Shown in pieces: positions 10,376 to 18,249 of a stretch of DNA of 64,000 nt. Origin of the DNA: Streptomyces sp. NBC_00582 (GTDB taxonomy: Bacteria; Actinomycetota; Actinomycetes; Streptomycetales; Streptomycetaceae). The notes under the pieces were generated by a model. The model was given only the letters and a program-made list of their open reading frames with translations. It did not search any database and was not told the origin of the DNA. Position 1 is the stretch's first letter, and each line of letters starts with the position of its first letter. The stretch covers positions 8,184,001-8,248,000 of the forward strand of contig NZ_CP107772.1 in NCBI RefSeq assembly GCF_036345155.1. The letters are read 5' to 3'. A program made the position numbers and the translations under genes.

Positions 10376-10597
10376 GTGGCCGAGACTCTGAAGAAGGGCA
10401 GCCGGGTGACCGGCGCCGCGCGCGACAAGCTCGCGGCAGACCTGAAGAAGAAGTACGACTCCGGTGCGAGCATCCGGGCGCTGGCCGAGGAGACCGGCCG
10501 CTCGTATGGCTTCGTACACCGGATGCTCAGCGAGTCGGGCGTCACGCTCCGTGGGCGTGGCGGCGCGACGCGAGGCAAGAAGGCCGCCTCGTCCTGA
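10376..10597 (+). CDS. gbn: GATC-binding nucleoid-associated HTH protein Gbn
   Basis: 73 aa, basic at both ends, with one helix-turn-helix (SIRALAEETGRSYGFVHRML, about residues 32-51) and a Lys-rich N-terminal region. It matches my recollection of S. coelicolor SCO1839, described as a small nucleoid-associated protein that recognises GATC and affects sporulation and antibiotic production. GTG 10376 has GAGGAGG at ideal spacing; an upstream in-frame extension is not credible. It is monocistronic, with a 13-base terminator stem beginning 29 bases after the stop. Confidence 0.88.
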   Translation: MAETLKKGSRVTGAARDKLAADLKKKYDSGASIRALAEETGRSYGFVHRMLSESGVTLRGRGGATRGKKAASS

Positions 10598-10625
10598 CCC
10601 GGGCGGCCCACCGGCTTCGATGGTG

Positions 10626-10657
10626 CCACCCGGTCGGTCGTCCGATCGGCCGGGTGG
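10626..10657 (+). terminator. Terminator of gbn
   Basis: 13-base stem with two G-U pairs (10626-10638 and 10645-10657), loop CGTCCG, followed by TTA. Confidence 0.7.
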
Positions 10658-10728
10658 TTACTGTGCAGTCACTTAGCATCGCTTTCACCTAGCACCGCTC
10701 TGTTGACCGCACGCATCGGAGGCGCCCC

Positions 10729-11532
10729 ATGGCCACGCCCGACCAGGAACTCGTTCCCCTGCTCGACAAGGACGGCGTACGGCTCACCGTCGACGACGCG
10801 CTCGCCACGGTGACGCTGACCAACCCGGCCAAGCGCAATGCGCAGAGCCCCGCGATGTGGCGGACGCTCGCCGAGGCCGGGCGGCTGCTGCCGGGCTCCG
10901 TCCGGGTGGTCGTGCTGCGCGGTGAGGGCAAGTCCTTCTCCGCCGGCCTCGACCGGCAGATGTTCACGCCCGAGGGGATCGAGGGCGAACCCTCCTTCAT
11001 CGATCTCGCGCGCAGTGGCGACGCCGAACTCGACGCCGCCATCGCCGAGTTCCAGGAGGGCTTCACCTGGTGGCGGCGCAACGACGTCGTGACCGTCGCC
11101 GCCGTCCAGGGCCATGCCATCGGCGCGGGCTTCCAGCTCGCGCTCGCCTGCGATGTGCGCGTCGTCGCCGACGACGTGCAGTTCGTCATGCGCGAGACCG
11201 CCCTCGGCCTGGTGCCGGATCTGACGGGCACGCATCCCCTCGTCTCCCTCGTCGGTTACGGCCGCGCGGTCGAGCTCTGCCTGACCGGACGGTTCGTGGG
11301 GGCGCAGGAGGCGGTGAGCTCGGGGCTCGCGAACATCGCGGTGCCGGTCGGGGAACTCGACGCGGCCGCACGGGAGCTGGCCACGGCGATCCTCGCCGCG
11401 CCGCGGGAGGCCGTCATCGAGACCAAGGCGCTGCTGCGGGGCGCCGCGGACCGTACGTACGACGAGCAGCGCGCCGCCGAGCGGGCGGCACAGGGCCGGC
11501 GGTTGCGCGACCTGGCCGGCCTCGGCGACTGA
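10729..11532 (+). CDS. Enoyl-CoA hydratase/isomerase family protein
   Basis: 267 aa crotonase-fold protein. LRGEGKSFSAGLDRQMF forms the first CoA/oxyanion segment and AIGAGFQLALACDVRVV the second oxyanion loop. A Glu is kept in FVMRETALGLVPDLTGT at the usual catalytic position, whereas the first hydratase Glu is not obvious, so it may be an isomerase or hydrolase relative rather than a true hydratase. The substrate is unknown. It converges with the Asp23-like gene, with only 13 bases between stops. Confidence 0.9.
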   Translation: MATPDQELVPLLDKDGVRLTVDDALATVTLTNPAKRNAQSPAMWRTLAEAGRLLPGSVRVVVLRGEGKSFSAGLDRQMFTPEGIEGEPSFIDLARSGDAELDAAIAEFQEGFTWWRRNDVVTVAAVQGHAIGAGFQLALACDVRVVADDVQFVMRETALGLVPDLTGTHPLVSLVGYGRAVELCLTGRFVGAQEAVSSGLANIAVPVGELDAAARELATAILAAPREAVIETKALLRGAADRTYDEQRAAERAAQGRRLRDLAGLGD

Positions 11533-11545
11533 ACGGCGCTCGCCC

Positions 11546-12259
11546 TCAGTTCACCCCGGTCACCAGCACCGTGACCGTCGGGTGGTCCGGCAGCGCCGTG
11601 CGCACCGTCTCACGGACCCGCCGTGCCACCTCCACGGCCCGGTGGTCCGCGCGGACCACGATCTCCACGCGCGCGTGCCGGTGCGGCAGGGCCGCGCCGG
11701 TCGTCGCCTCGTAGGTCTCCAGGCGTACCGCTCTGCCCAGGGCGCCGGTCATGCCCGTCACCCCCGGCACGGACAGCGCCGCCTCCGCCGCGAGGGCCTC
11801 CTCACCGGTGAGGGGCGGGCCGGCGGACGGCAGGGCCGGGGACGCCGCGGCACGCGGAACCGGCTCGCCCCGCTCCAGCAGGTCCGTCACCCGCAGGTCC
11901 ACCCGCGTGACCGTCAGACCGAGGCGTTCGACCGCGGCCGTGGCCAGTGCGTGGCGCAGCCGGGCCGCCGTCGCCGGGAGCGGCTCCACGGGGGACGCCG
12001 CGAAGTCCGCCGTCACCCGAAGGGGCCCCGGCGGCAGTCCGCTCGGCGGAGGCGGCACGACGGGCTCGTCCGCGTCCGCCGGATCCACGGGGGCGACCCG
12101 GAGCACCCCGAGCCGCACCCCCGGCACCTCCCCGACCGCCTCACGCAGTACGCCCTTCGCCGCCTCCTCGGCGATCCACGCCCCGTCGCGCGCGCCGCCC
12201 AGGGGCAGGAGCCTGCCCAGGCCCACCTGATGCCGTACCGCACTCGTCCACCCGTCCAT
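11546..12259 (-). CDS. Asp23-like protein, divergent member of the alkaline-shock cluster
   Basis: 237 aa from ATG 12259 (an upstream start at 12298 adds only a short basic leader). The last third (about residues 165-237) reads like an Asp23/Gls24 unit: VPGVTGMTGALGRAVRLETY, then LPHRHARVEIVVRADH and VARRVRETVRTALPDHPTVT. The middle part may be a second, weaker copy (ATAAVERLGLTVTRVDLRVT). No signal peptide. It is read away from the five-gene Asp23 cluster that starts at 12348, so the two probably share a promoter region. Confidence 0.75.
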   Translation of the reverse strand: MDGWTSAVRHQVGLGRLLPLGGARDGAWIAEEAAKGVLREAVGEVPGVRLGVLRVAPVDPADADEPVVPPPPSGLPPGPLRVTADFAASPVEPLPATAARLRHALATAAVERLGLTVTRVDLRVTDLLERGEPVPRAAASPALPSAGPPLTGEEALAAEAALSVPGVTGMTGALGRAVRLETYEATTGAALPHRHARVEIVVRADHRAVEVARRVRETVRTALPDHPTVTVLVTGVN

Positions 12260-12347
12260 TCCTCCAGCCTGCCGTATCCCCGGGGCGCGGCGGCGCAACC
12301 GCGCTTACCGTGGTCGAAGGGACGACGACCGAGAAGGACGTACGGCC

Positions 12348-12830
12348 ATGAGTGAGGCAACGGAGCAGAGCCGGACACAGAGCACGGAGGGCGGCACGGA
12401 GTCCGTGTCGACCCGCAAGCCGACCCGGCGTGGCGGCGGCGACCCCGCGAGCCGGGGCCGCACCACCATCGCCGACGGAGTGGTGGAGAAGATCGCCGGC
12501 CTCGCGACCCGTGACGTCGTCGGCGTCCACGCCATGGGCAGCGGCATCAGCCGCACCTTCGGCGCGGTGCGCGACCGGGTGCCCGGTGGCACCAAGTCCG
12601 TGACGCGCGGCGTCAAGGCCGAGGTCGGCGAGGTGCAGACCGCGCTCGACCTGGAGATCGTCGTCGACTACGGCGTGTCGATCACCGAGGTCTCCCGGGA
12701 CGTCCGGGAGAACGTGATCGCGGCCGTGGAGCGGATGACCGGCCTGGAGGTCGTCGAGGTCAACATCGCGGTGAGCGACGTGAAGCTCCCCGAGGAGGAG
12801 GACGAGGAGCCGGAGCCCCGCATCCAGTGA
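12348..12830 (+). CDS. Asp23/Gls24 family envelope stress protein
   Basis: 160 aa. A Ser/Thr/Arg-rich disordered N-terminus (1-40) is followed by a full Asp23 domain: TTIADGVVEKIAGLATRDVV, GVHAMGSG, then VQTALDLEIVVDYGVSITEV and ENVIAAVERMTGLEVVEVNI. The tail is acidic. In Gram-positive bacteria Asp23 is a membrane-associated protein anchored by AmaP and linked to cell-envelope stress. First gene of a tight five-gene run. Confidence 0.92.
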   Translation: MSEATEQSRTQSTEGGTESVSTRKPTRRGGGDPASRGRTTIADGVVEKIAGLATRDVVGVHAMGSGISRTFGAVRDRVPGGTKSVTRGVKAEVGEVQTALDLEIVVDYGVSITEVSRDVRENVIAAVERMTGLEVVEVNIAVSDVKLPEEEDEEPEPRIQ

Positions 12831-12860
12831 CGCAACGGCCGACGAGCGGAGGAACACAGC

Positions 12861-13046
12861 ATGAGCAGGGCCGTGATCGGGATGATCGCCGGCATGGCAC
12901 TGGGCTTCGCCGGATACTTCGGCGGCTTCGGTGCCTTCCTCCTGGTGGCCGCCCTCGGCGCCATCGGGTTCGTCGTCGGAAGGCTCCTGGAAGGAGACAT
13001 GGAGGTAGGGGACTTCTTCCGCACACGTGACGACCGGCGCAGGTGA
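12861..13046 (+). CDS. Small Gly-rich membrane protein (DUF2273-like)
   Basis: 61 aa with two close hydrophobic helices (about residues 3-23 and 25-43) and a charged tail ending in RTRDDRRR. GGAGGA lies 9 bases before ATG 12861. Small proteins of this type sit in many Asp23/AmaP clusters and presumably assemble with AmaP in the membrane. The next gene starts inside its stop codon (GTGA). Confidence 0.85.
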   Translation: MSRAVIGMIAGMALGFAGYFGGFGAFLLVAALGAIGFVVGRLLEGDMEVGDFFRTRDDRRR

Positions 13047-13426
13047 CGGAGGTGAGCGAGGGGACGGGCGCGGCCGGCCGACGTCCCGCCGACGTCCCGC
13101 CGGGCGAGCGCGGGGCGACCCGCATCGCGGACCGGGTCGTGGCGAAGATCGCCGCCCAGGCCGCGCTGGAGGCGGTGCGCCCGCTGCACCCCGAGGCGGG
13201 CCGCCCGCACGCCACGGTGGTCGTCCATCACGACGCCGCGCACCTCCACGTCCACCTCGAACTCGACTACCCCACCGACATCGGCTCGCGTTGCCACGCG
13301 GTGCGTCGGCATGTCACCGAGCGGGTAGGCGCGTTGGTGGGAATGCAGGTTCCGGAGGTCGCCGTCCAGGTGGAACGGCTGCACCTGACGACGGCTCCCG
13401 GCGCGGCACACGGGAGGACGCGATGA
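13043..13426 (+). CDS. Second Asp23/Gls24 family protein
   Basis: 127 aa from GTG 13043. The core RIADRVVAKIAAQAALEAVR, then HATVVVHHDAAHLHVHLELD and HVTERVGALVGMQVPEVAVQ, matches the Asp23 fold in a short form. His-rich centre. It overlaps the preceding and following genes by 4 bases each, which points to coupled translation in fixed ratio with the other cluster members. Confidence 0.85.
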   Translation: MTEVSEGTGAAGRRPADVPPGERGATRIADRVVAKIAAQAALEAVRPLHPEAGRPHATVVVHHDAAHLHVHLELDYPTDIGSRCHAVRRHVTERVGALVGMQVPEVAVQVERLHLTTAPGAAHGRTR

Positions 13427-14061
13427 GCGAGCCCCGGGGCACGGAGGGCACCAGCACCCTGCCCGTACTCGAGAAGCAGCAACCCGGCGAGGACCCACCG
13501 CGGGTGCCCAACGCCGGCGAGGCGCACCGTTTCTGGTCGCCGCGCCGCGTCCCCGCGGCCGTCGTCGCGGCGCTGATGTTCGTCGTCGCGGGCGCCTTCC
13601 TCTACGACGTCTGCGCCGTCCGCGCCGGCCGGTCCGCCCTCGCCTGGCGGCACGACCTGGCCACCCAGCTCGCCGAGCGCCCCCTCGACGACACGTGGGT
13701 GCTGGTCGGCGCGGGCGTCGCCGCGGCCCTCGGCCTGTGGCTGATCCTGCTGGCCGTCACCCCGGGCCTCAGGGACGTCCTGCCGATGCGCCGCGTCCAC
13801 CCCGACGTCCGGGCCGGCCTCCACCGGGACGCGGTCGCCCTGGTGCTGCGCGACCGGGCCATGGAGGTCGCCGGCGTCCAGTCGGTCCGGGTGCGGGCGC
13901 ACCGGCGCAGGGCCGACGTGCGCGCGCTCTCCCATTTCCGCGACCTGGACGCCGTACACACCGATCTGGACGCCGTTCTGACGGAGGCGATCCGGGGGCT
14001 GGGACTCGTCCGTCCCCCGCGTCTGTCGGTGCACGTGCGGCGGCCCGGGAAGAAGGGGTGA
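13423..14061 (+). CDS. DUF6286-type membrane protein of the Asp23 cluster
   Basis: 212 aa. The N-terminal 40 residues are cytoplasmic and Pro/Glu-rich; two TM helices follow (about 43-65 and 88-108), then a soluble basic C-terminal domain (HRDAVALVLRDRAMEVAGVQ to LSVHVRRPGKKG) that resembles an Asp23-like alpha/beta unit. ATG 13423 has GGGAGG upstream and overlaps the previous stop. The family number is given from resemblance to known Streptomyces cluster members. Confidence 0.75.
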   Translation: MSEPRGTEGTSTLPVLEKQQPGEDPPRVPNAGEAHRFWSPRRVPAAVVAALMFVVAGAFLYDVCAVRAGRSALAWRHDLATQLAERPLDDTWVLVGAGVAAALGLWLILLAVTPGLRDVLPMRRVHPDVRAGLHRDAVALVLRDRAMEVAGVQSVRVRAHRRRADVRALSHFRDLDAVHTDLDAVLTEAIRGLGLVRPPRLSVHVRRPGKKG

Positions 14062-14066
14062 GGGTC

Positions 14067-14645
14067 ATGCTCAGGACCGTCAACCGTGTGCTGCTCGGCC
14101 TCGTCGGCCTGGTCCTCCTCGCCGTCGGCGGGGCGGTGCTGGCCGTGGGCCTGGGGGTCTCGCCACCCTCCTGGTGGATCCACGACGGCCCCCACGACGT
14201 CCTGCTCAGCACCGCCGAACGCACGAAGTGGCGGGACGAGACCTGGTGGTGGCCGACGGTGATCGCCGTTCTCGCGGTGCTCGTGCTGCTCGCCCTGTGG
14301 TGGCTGACGGCCGTACTGCGCCGCCGTCGGCTCGGCGAGGTCCTGGTGGACACCGGCGACGGCGCGGGCGCGCTGCTGCGGGGCCGCGCCCTGCAGTCCG
14401 TGCTGACGGCCGACGCGGGCGAACTGGAGGGCGTGGCCCACGCCCACGTCCGCCTCACGGGCCGCAGGGACGCCCCCGAGACCCGGGTACGCCTGCGCCT
14501 GGAACCCCACGTGGACCCGGGAACGGCCCTGAACGACCTGACCCACCAGGCCCTGGCCCACGCGAGGGACTCGGCGGCCCTGAAGAGACTCCCGGCGGAC
14601 GTACGACTGAGGGCGGCCAAACACAAGGCGGCAAGGGTGACGTGA
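14067..14645 (+). CDS. amaP: Alkaline shock response membrane anchor AmaP
   Basis: 192 aa with two N-terminal TM helices (about 7-29 and 61-85) separated by a short outside loop (WWIHDGPHDVLLSTAERTKW), then a soluble domain ending in LPADVRLRAAKHKAARVT. This hairpin-plus-domain design is that of AmaP, the anchor that recruits Asp23 to the membrane. ATG 14067 has AAGGGG at good spacing; GTG 14058 would also be in frame. Last gene of the cluster, followed by a dispersed repeat. Confidence 0.85.
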   Translation: MLRTVNRVLLGLVGLVLLAVGGAVLAVGLGVSPPSWWIHDGPHDVLLSTAERTKWRDETWWWPTVIAVLAVLVLLALWWLTAVLRRRRLGEVLVDTGDGAGALLRGRALQSVLTADAGELEGVAHAHVRLTGRRDAPETRVRLRLEPHVDPGTALNDLTHQALAHARDSAALKRLPADVRLRAAKHKAARVT

Positions 14646-14670
14646 ACCCCAGGTTCGGGGGACGCACCCG

Positions 14671-14740
14671 AGGGGCGCGGGGCCGCGTCGATCTGCGGCT
14701 CCGCCGCGTGGGCGCGACAAGCCCCCGCTCACCCGCACCC
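14671..14740 (+). repeat. Dispersed intergenic repeat, long form
   Basis: Begins AGGGGCGCGGGG and ends with GCGCGACAAGCC and a CCCGCACCC tail; between them a GCGGCTCCGCCGC hairpin is inserted relative to the copies at 29592, 37337 and 62354. Lies between the convergent amaP and SDR genes. Confidence 0.7.
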
Positions 14741-14758
14741 GACACGAACCCCTCAGGC

Positions 14759-15514
14759 TCAGAACCCGTGCCGCATCCCCCCGTCCACCGGCACCATGAT
14801 CCCCGTGAGATACGAGGCGGCCGGAGACAGCAGAAACGCCGCCACCCTTCCGAACTCCTCCGGCGCCCCGTACCGCCGCAGCGCGATCCGCGACTCGTTC
14901 GCGGCCCGCGTGGCCTCGGGATCGGCCGACAACCCGTCCAGCTCCCGCACCCGGTCCGTGTCGATCCGCGACGGCAGCAGCCCCACGACCCGGATGCCAC
15001 GCGGCCCCAGCTCGTCGGAGAGCGACTTGGCGAAGCCCGCGAGACCCGGCCGCAGCCCGTTCGAGATCGTCAGCCCCGGGATCGGCTCGTGCACCGACCC
15101 CGACAGCACGAACCCGATCACCCCGCCGGACTCCAGCTCGGCCGCCGCCGCCCGCGCCAGCCGCACCGCACCCAGGAACACCGACTCGAACGCCGCCTGC
15201 CACTGCTCGTCGGTGTTGTCCGCGACGAACCCCGGCGGCGGCCCGCCCACGCTCACCAGCACCCCGTCGAAGGCACCGAAGCTCTCCCGGGCGGTGGCGA
15301 TGAGCCGCGCCGCGGCCTGCGGATCGGCGTTGTCGACGGCGACCCCCACGGCGTTCGGGCCCAGTGCGGCCGCCGCGTCCGCGACCCGCTTCTCGTCCCG
15401 CCCGGTCACGACCACCTTCGCGCCGTCCGCGACGAGTTCGCGCGCGGCCGCGTGCCCCAGGCCGCGGGTGGCCCCCGTGACGACGTACACCCGGTCCTTC
15501 AGTCCAAGATCCAT
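14759..15514 (-). CDS. SDR family oxidoreductase
   Basis: 251 aa classical short-chain dehydrogenase. Cofactor motif TGATRGLG, then a DNAD-type acidic site and VSVGGPP in place of NNAG. The usual YxxxK motif is not intact: the region SGSVHEPIPGLTISNGLRPG has Ser-Asn where Tyr is expected, so activity may be atypical or non-classical. The C-terminal PVDGG is standard. It follows the GH15 gene by 5 bases and is the last gene of the leftward operon from 19802. Confidence 0.88.
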   Translation of the reverse strand: MDLGLKDRVYVVTGATRGLGHAAARELVADGAKVVVTGRDEKRVADAAAALGPNAVGVAVDNADPQAAARLIATARESFGAFDGVLVSVGGPPPGFVADNTDEQWQAAFESVFLGAVRLARAAAAELESGGVIGFVLSGSVHEPIPGLTISNGLRPGLAGFAKSLSDELGPRGIRVVGLLPSRIDTDRVRELDGLSADPEATRAANESRIALRRYGAPEEFGRVAAFLLSPAASYLTGIMVPVDGGMRHGF

Positions 15515-15519
15515 GGCCC

Positions 15520-17307
15520 CTATCCTGCCTTCCCGCCCCCGTACAGGGCGAGGGCGGTGTTCACCAGGCCGAGGTGGCTGAAGGCCTGCGGGAAGTTGCC
15601 GAGATGGCGGCCGGCGACCGGGTCGTACTCCTCGGCCAGCAGACCCACGTCGTTCGAGAGGCCCACCAGCCGTTCGAACAGCTCCCGCGCCTCCTCGGTG
15701 CGGCCCGTCTCCCGGAGCGCGTGCGCCAGCCAGAACGAGCAGGCCAGGAAGGTGCCCTCGTCGCCGGGCAGACCGTCCACCGTCGTCCCGTCGGTGCTGT
15801 AGCGGCGCACCAGACCGCCGTGGCCGAGCTCCGCGCGGACCGCGTCGACCGTGCCGACCACGCGCGGGTCGTCCGCCGGCAGGAAGCCGAGGCGCGGGAT
15901 GAGCAGCAGGGCGGCGTCGAGGTCGCGGGAGCCGTAGGACTGGGTGAAGGTGTTCCGTTCCGGGTCGTAGCCCTTCTCGCACACCTCCCGGTGCACCTCG
16001 TCGCGCATCGCCCGCCACCCCTCCAGGTCCCCGCTGAGCTCGGGGTTCTCCTCCAGCGCGCGGACCGCCCGGTCGGCGGCCACCCACACCATCACCTTCG
16101 AGTGCACGAACTGCCGGCGGCCCCCGCGCACCTCCCACAGCCCCTCGTCCGGCTGTCGCCAGTTCTCGCTCAGCCAGCTCATCAACGCGCACTGGATCGC
16201 CCACACATGCGGTTTCGTCTCCAGGCCCGCGGCCCGGGCCAGCGCCAACGAGTCGATGACCTCGCCGTAGACGTCGAGCTGGAGCTGGTTCACGGCGTCG
16301 TTGCCGACGCGTACGGGGGTGGAGCCGGCGTGGCCGGACAGCCAGGGCAGCTCGAACTCGGGCAGCCGGCGCTCGCCCCCCAGCCCGTACATGATCTGCA
16401 GGTCGGCCGGGTCGCCGGCGACCGCCCGCAGCAGCCAGTCCCGCCAGGCCTCGGCCTCGTCCTGGTAGCCGGCCTCCAGCAGCGCGCCCAGGGTGAGGGT
16501 GGAGTCGCGCAGCCAGCAGTAGCGGTAGTCCCAGTTGCGCACCCCGCCCAGCTCCTCGGGCAGGGAGGTGGTGGGGGCGGCGACGATGCCTCCGGTGGGC
16601 CGGTAGGTGAGCGCCTTCAGGGTGATCAGGGAGCGCATCACGGCGTCCCGGTGCGGGCCGTCGTAGCGGCAGCGCGCGGCCCATTCCCGCCAGTCCTCGA
16701 CGCTGCCGCGCAGCGCCTTGTGCGGATCGATCAGCGGCGGACGCCGTTCGTGCGAGGGGTGCCACGTCAGCACGAACGCCACGGACTCGCCCTCGCCGAC
16801 GGTGAACTCCGCGTGGGTGGCGAAGTCCTCGCCCCAGGTGTGCACGGCGGGTTCGCTGCGCAGCCAGACCGCGTCGGGGCCGGCGACCGCGACGCGATGT
16901 CCCTCCGCCCTGCGCATCCACGGCACGATCGAGCCGTGGTCGAAGCGCAGCCGCAGCCGGCTGCGGACGGTGACCCGGCCGCGCAGCCCCTCCACGATCC
17001 GGATCAGGTCGGGGTGGCGGTCGCGCTGCGGCATCAGGTCGGTGACCCGGATCGCGCCCTGGCCGGTCTCCCACTCCGTGTCCAGGACGAGGGTGTCGTG
17101 GCGGTAGGCGCGGCGGGTGCAGACCCCGTCGACGCCCTTCGGGGCGATGCGCCAGTGGCCGTTGTCCTCGTCGCCGAGCAGCCGGGCGAAACAGGCGGCG
17201 GAGTCGAACCGGGGCAGACAGAGCCAGTCGACCGAGCCGTCCCTGCCGACCAGGGCGGCGGTCTGTTCGTCGCCGATGAGAGCGTAGTCCTCGATACGGG
17301 GGTGCAC
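15520..17307 (-). CDS. Glycoside hydrolase family 15 protein (trehalase/glucoamylase-like)
   Basis: 595 aa from GTG 17307. N-terminal beta-sandwich region (IEDYALIGDEQTAALVGRDG) followed by the (alpha/alpha)6 barrel with NWDYRYCWLRDS, the Glu in GLWEVRGG and the EEYDP near the C-terminus, the usual places of the catalytic acid and base. Actinobacterial members include phosphate-dependent trehalases, so trehalose or an alpha-glucan is the likely substrate. No signal peptide, so cytoplasmic. Part of the symporter-sigma operon. Confidence 0.9.
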   Translation of the reverse strand: MHPRIEDYALIGDEQTAALVGRDGSVDWLCLPRFDSAACFARLLGDEDNGHWRIAPKGVDGVCTRRAYRHDTLVLDTEWETGQGAIRVTDLMPQRDRHPDLIRIVEGLRGRVTVRSRLRLRFDHGSIVPWMRRAEGHRVAVAGPDAVWLRSEPAVHTWGEDFATHAEFTVGEGESVAFVLTWHPSHERRPPLIDPHKALRGSVEDWREWAARCRYDGPHRDAVMRSLITLKALTYRPTGGIVAAPTTSLPEELGGVRNWDYRYCWLRDSTLTLGALLEAGYQDEAEAWRDWLLRAVAGDPADLQIMYGLGGERRLPEFELPWLSGHAGSTPVRVGNDAVNQLQLDVYGEVIDSLALARAAGLETKPHVWAIQCALMSWLSENWRQPDEGLWEVRGGRRQFVHSKVMVWVAADRAVRALEENPELSGDLEGWRAMRDEVHREVCEKGYDPERNTFTQSYGSRDLDAALLLIPRLGFLPADDPRVVGTVDAVRAELGHGGLVRRYSTDGTTVDGLPGDEGTFLACSFWLAHALRETGRTEEARELFERLVGLSNDVGLLAEEYDPVAGRHLGNFPQAFSHLGLVNTALALYGGGKAG

Positions 17308-17341
17308 GCCCTTGCGGGTTCCCGGAGGGCCGGGCGGGCAA

Positions 17342-17671
17342 TCAGGGGTGCGGCCGGGGGAGTGACGCCCCGCTCACCGCGTCGCCCGTCCCCGAGAAGA
17401 TCACCCCCGGGTGGGCGGGCGTCTGGTTCAGCACCCACAGGCCGATCAGGGTGGCCAGGGCGAACACGACGGCGATCAGCACGGCGAGCACCAGCCTGCG
17501 CCGCCTCTCGCGCCGCAGCCACTCCCCGCGCGCGGTGCGGTAGGCGTCGGGCACGGCCCGCGCGGGCCGCACCCCTCCGGCGAGCGCTTCGAGCGCCTCG
17601 CGCAGCTCCCGCTCCGTGCGGTCGGCGGCCGGCGGCTCCTGCCGGGTCCGGTCGGGTCCGGTGTCGTTCAT
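17342..17671 (-). CDS. Single-TM protein encoded with the sigma factor
   Basis: 109 aa. A charged cytoplasmic N-half (RTERELREALEALAGGVRP) and a basic pre-membrane patch (RRERRRR) lead into one TM helix (about 60-80) and a short outside tail. Its start overlaps the sigma-factor stop (ATGA). This topology and position fit a small anti-sigma factor, but the zinc anti-sigma motif HxxxCxxC is absent, so the role is only inferred. Confidence 0.75.
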   Translation of the reverse strand: MNDTGPDRTRQEPPAADRTERELREALEALAGGVRPARAVPDAYRTARGEWLRRERRRRLVLAVLIAVVFALATLIGLWVLNQTPAHPGVIFSGTGDAVSGASLPRPHP

Positions 17672-18249
17672 CGCCGGGCCTCCATCGCCTGGGTGAGTGC
17701 GGCGAGGCCGCGTGAGGTGTGGGTCTTGACGGACCCGCAGGAGATGCCCATCGCGGCGGCGATCTCGCTCTCCTTCAGGCCCAGCCAGTGGCGCAGCACG
17801 AGCGCCTCGCGCTGCCGGGCCGGCAACTGCTGCAGGGCGTCGATCAGCACCCGCTGGTCGTCGCGGAGCAGCGCGGTGCTCTCGGCGGAGGCCACGGTCT
17901 CGTCGGGGAGTTCCGGCGGGCTCTCGACATGCCGGCGGGCGACCTGGAGGTGGCGTATCCGCATCCGGGTCAGATTGCAGACCGTGGAGCGCAGATAGGC
18001 CTCGGCCGCCTGGACGTCCCGCAGCCGCCGCCACTTCCGGTAGATCTGGTAGTACGCCTCGGCGACCACGTTCTCCGGATCGTCCGCGCCGAGCAGCACG
18101 GCGAGCCGCAGCATCGAGGAGTAGTGCAACTCGAACAGCCGGGCGAGTCCGGCCTCGCGTTCCCGCTCCGCCGGGTCGGTCACGGCGAGCGCGAGCGGCT
18201 CGGCGTACGTCTCCGCCACGGGGGCCGGGATCGGGTGTCTGCGTCTCAC
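17668..18249 (-). CDS. ECF/SigE-family RNA polymerase sigma factor
   Basis: 193 aa. Region 2 is seen in LFELHYSSMLRLAVLLGADD and AEAYYQIYRKWRRLRDVQAA, and region 4 in LQQLPARQREALVLRHWLG followed by the HTH SEIAAAMGISCGSVKTHTSR. The N-terminal 40 residues are a non-conserved extension. GTG 18249 overlaps the symporter stop by 4 bases. It lies between a membrane transporter and a one-TM protein, so it may sense a membrane or nutrient signal; targets unknown. Confidence 0.92.
   Translation of the reverse strand: MRRRHPIPAPVAETYAEPLALAVTDPAEREREAGLARLFELHYSSMLRLAVLLGADDPENVVAEAYYQIYRKWRRLRDVQAAEAYLRSTVCNLTRMRIRHLQVARRHVESPPELPDETVASAESTALLRDDQRVLIDALQQLPARQREALVLRHWLGLKESEIAAAMGISCGSVKTHTSRGLAALTQAMEARR

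Noticed and set aside
14759..17341. Single 860-codon fusion of GH15 and SDR
   Set aside because: The frame is continuous, but the upstream part is out of frame with the GH15 protein; the SDR has its own ATG at 15514.
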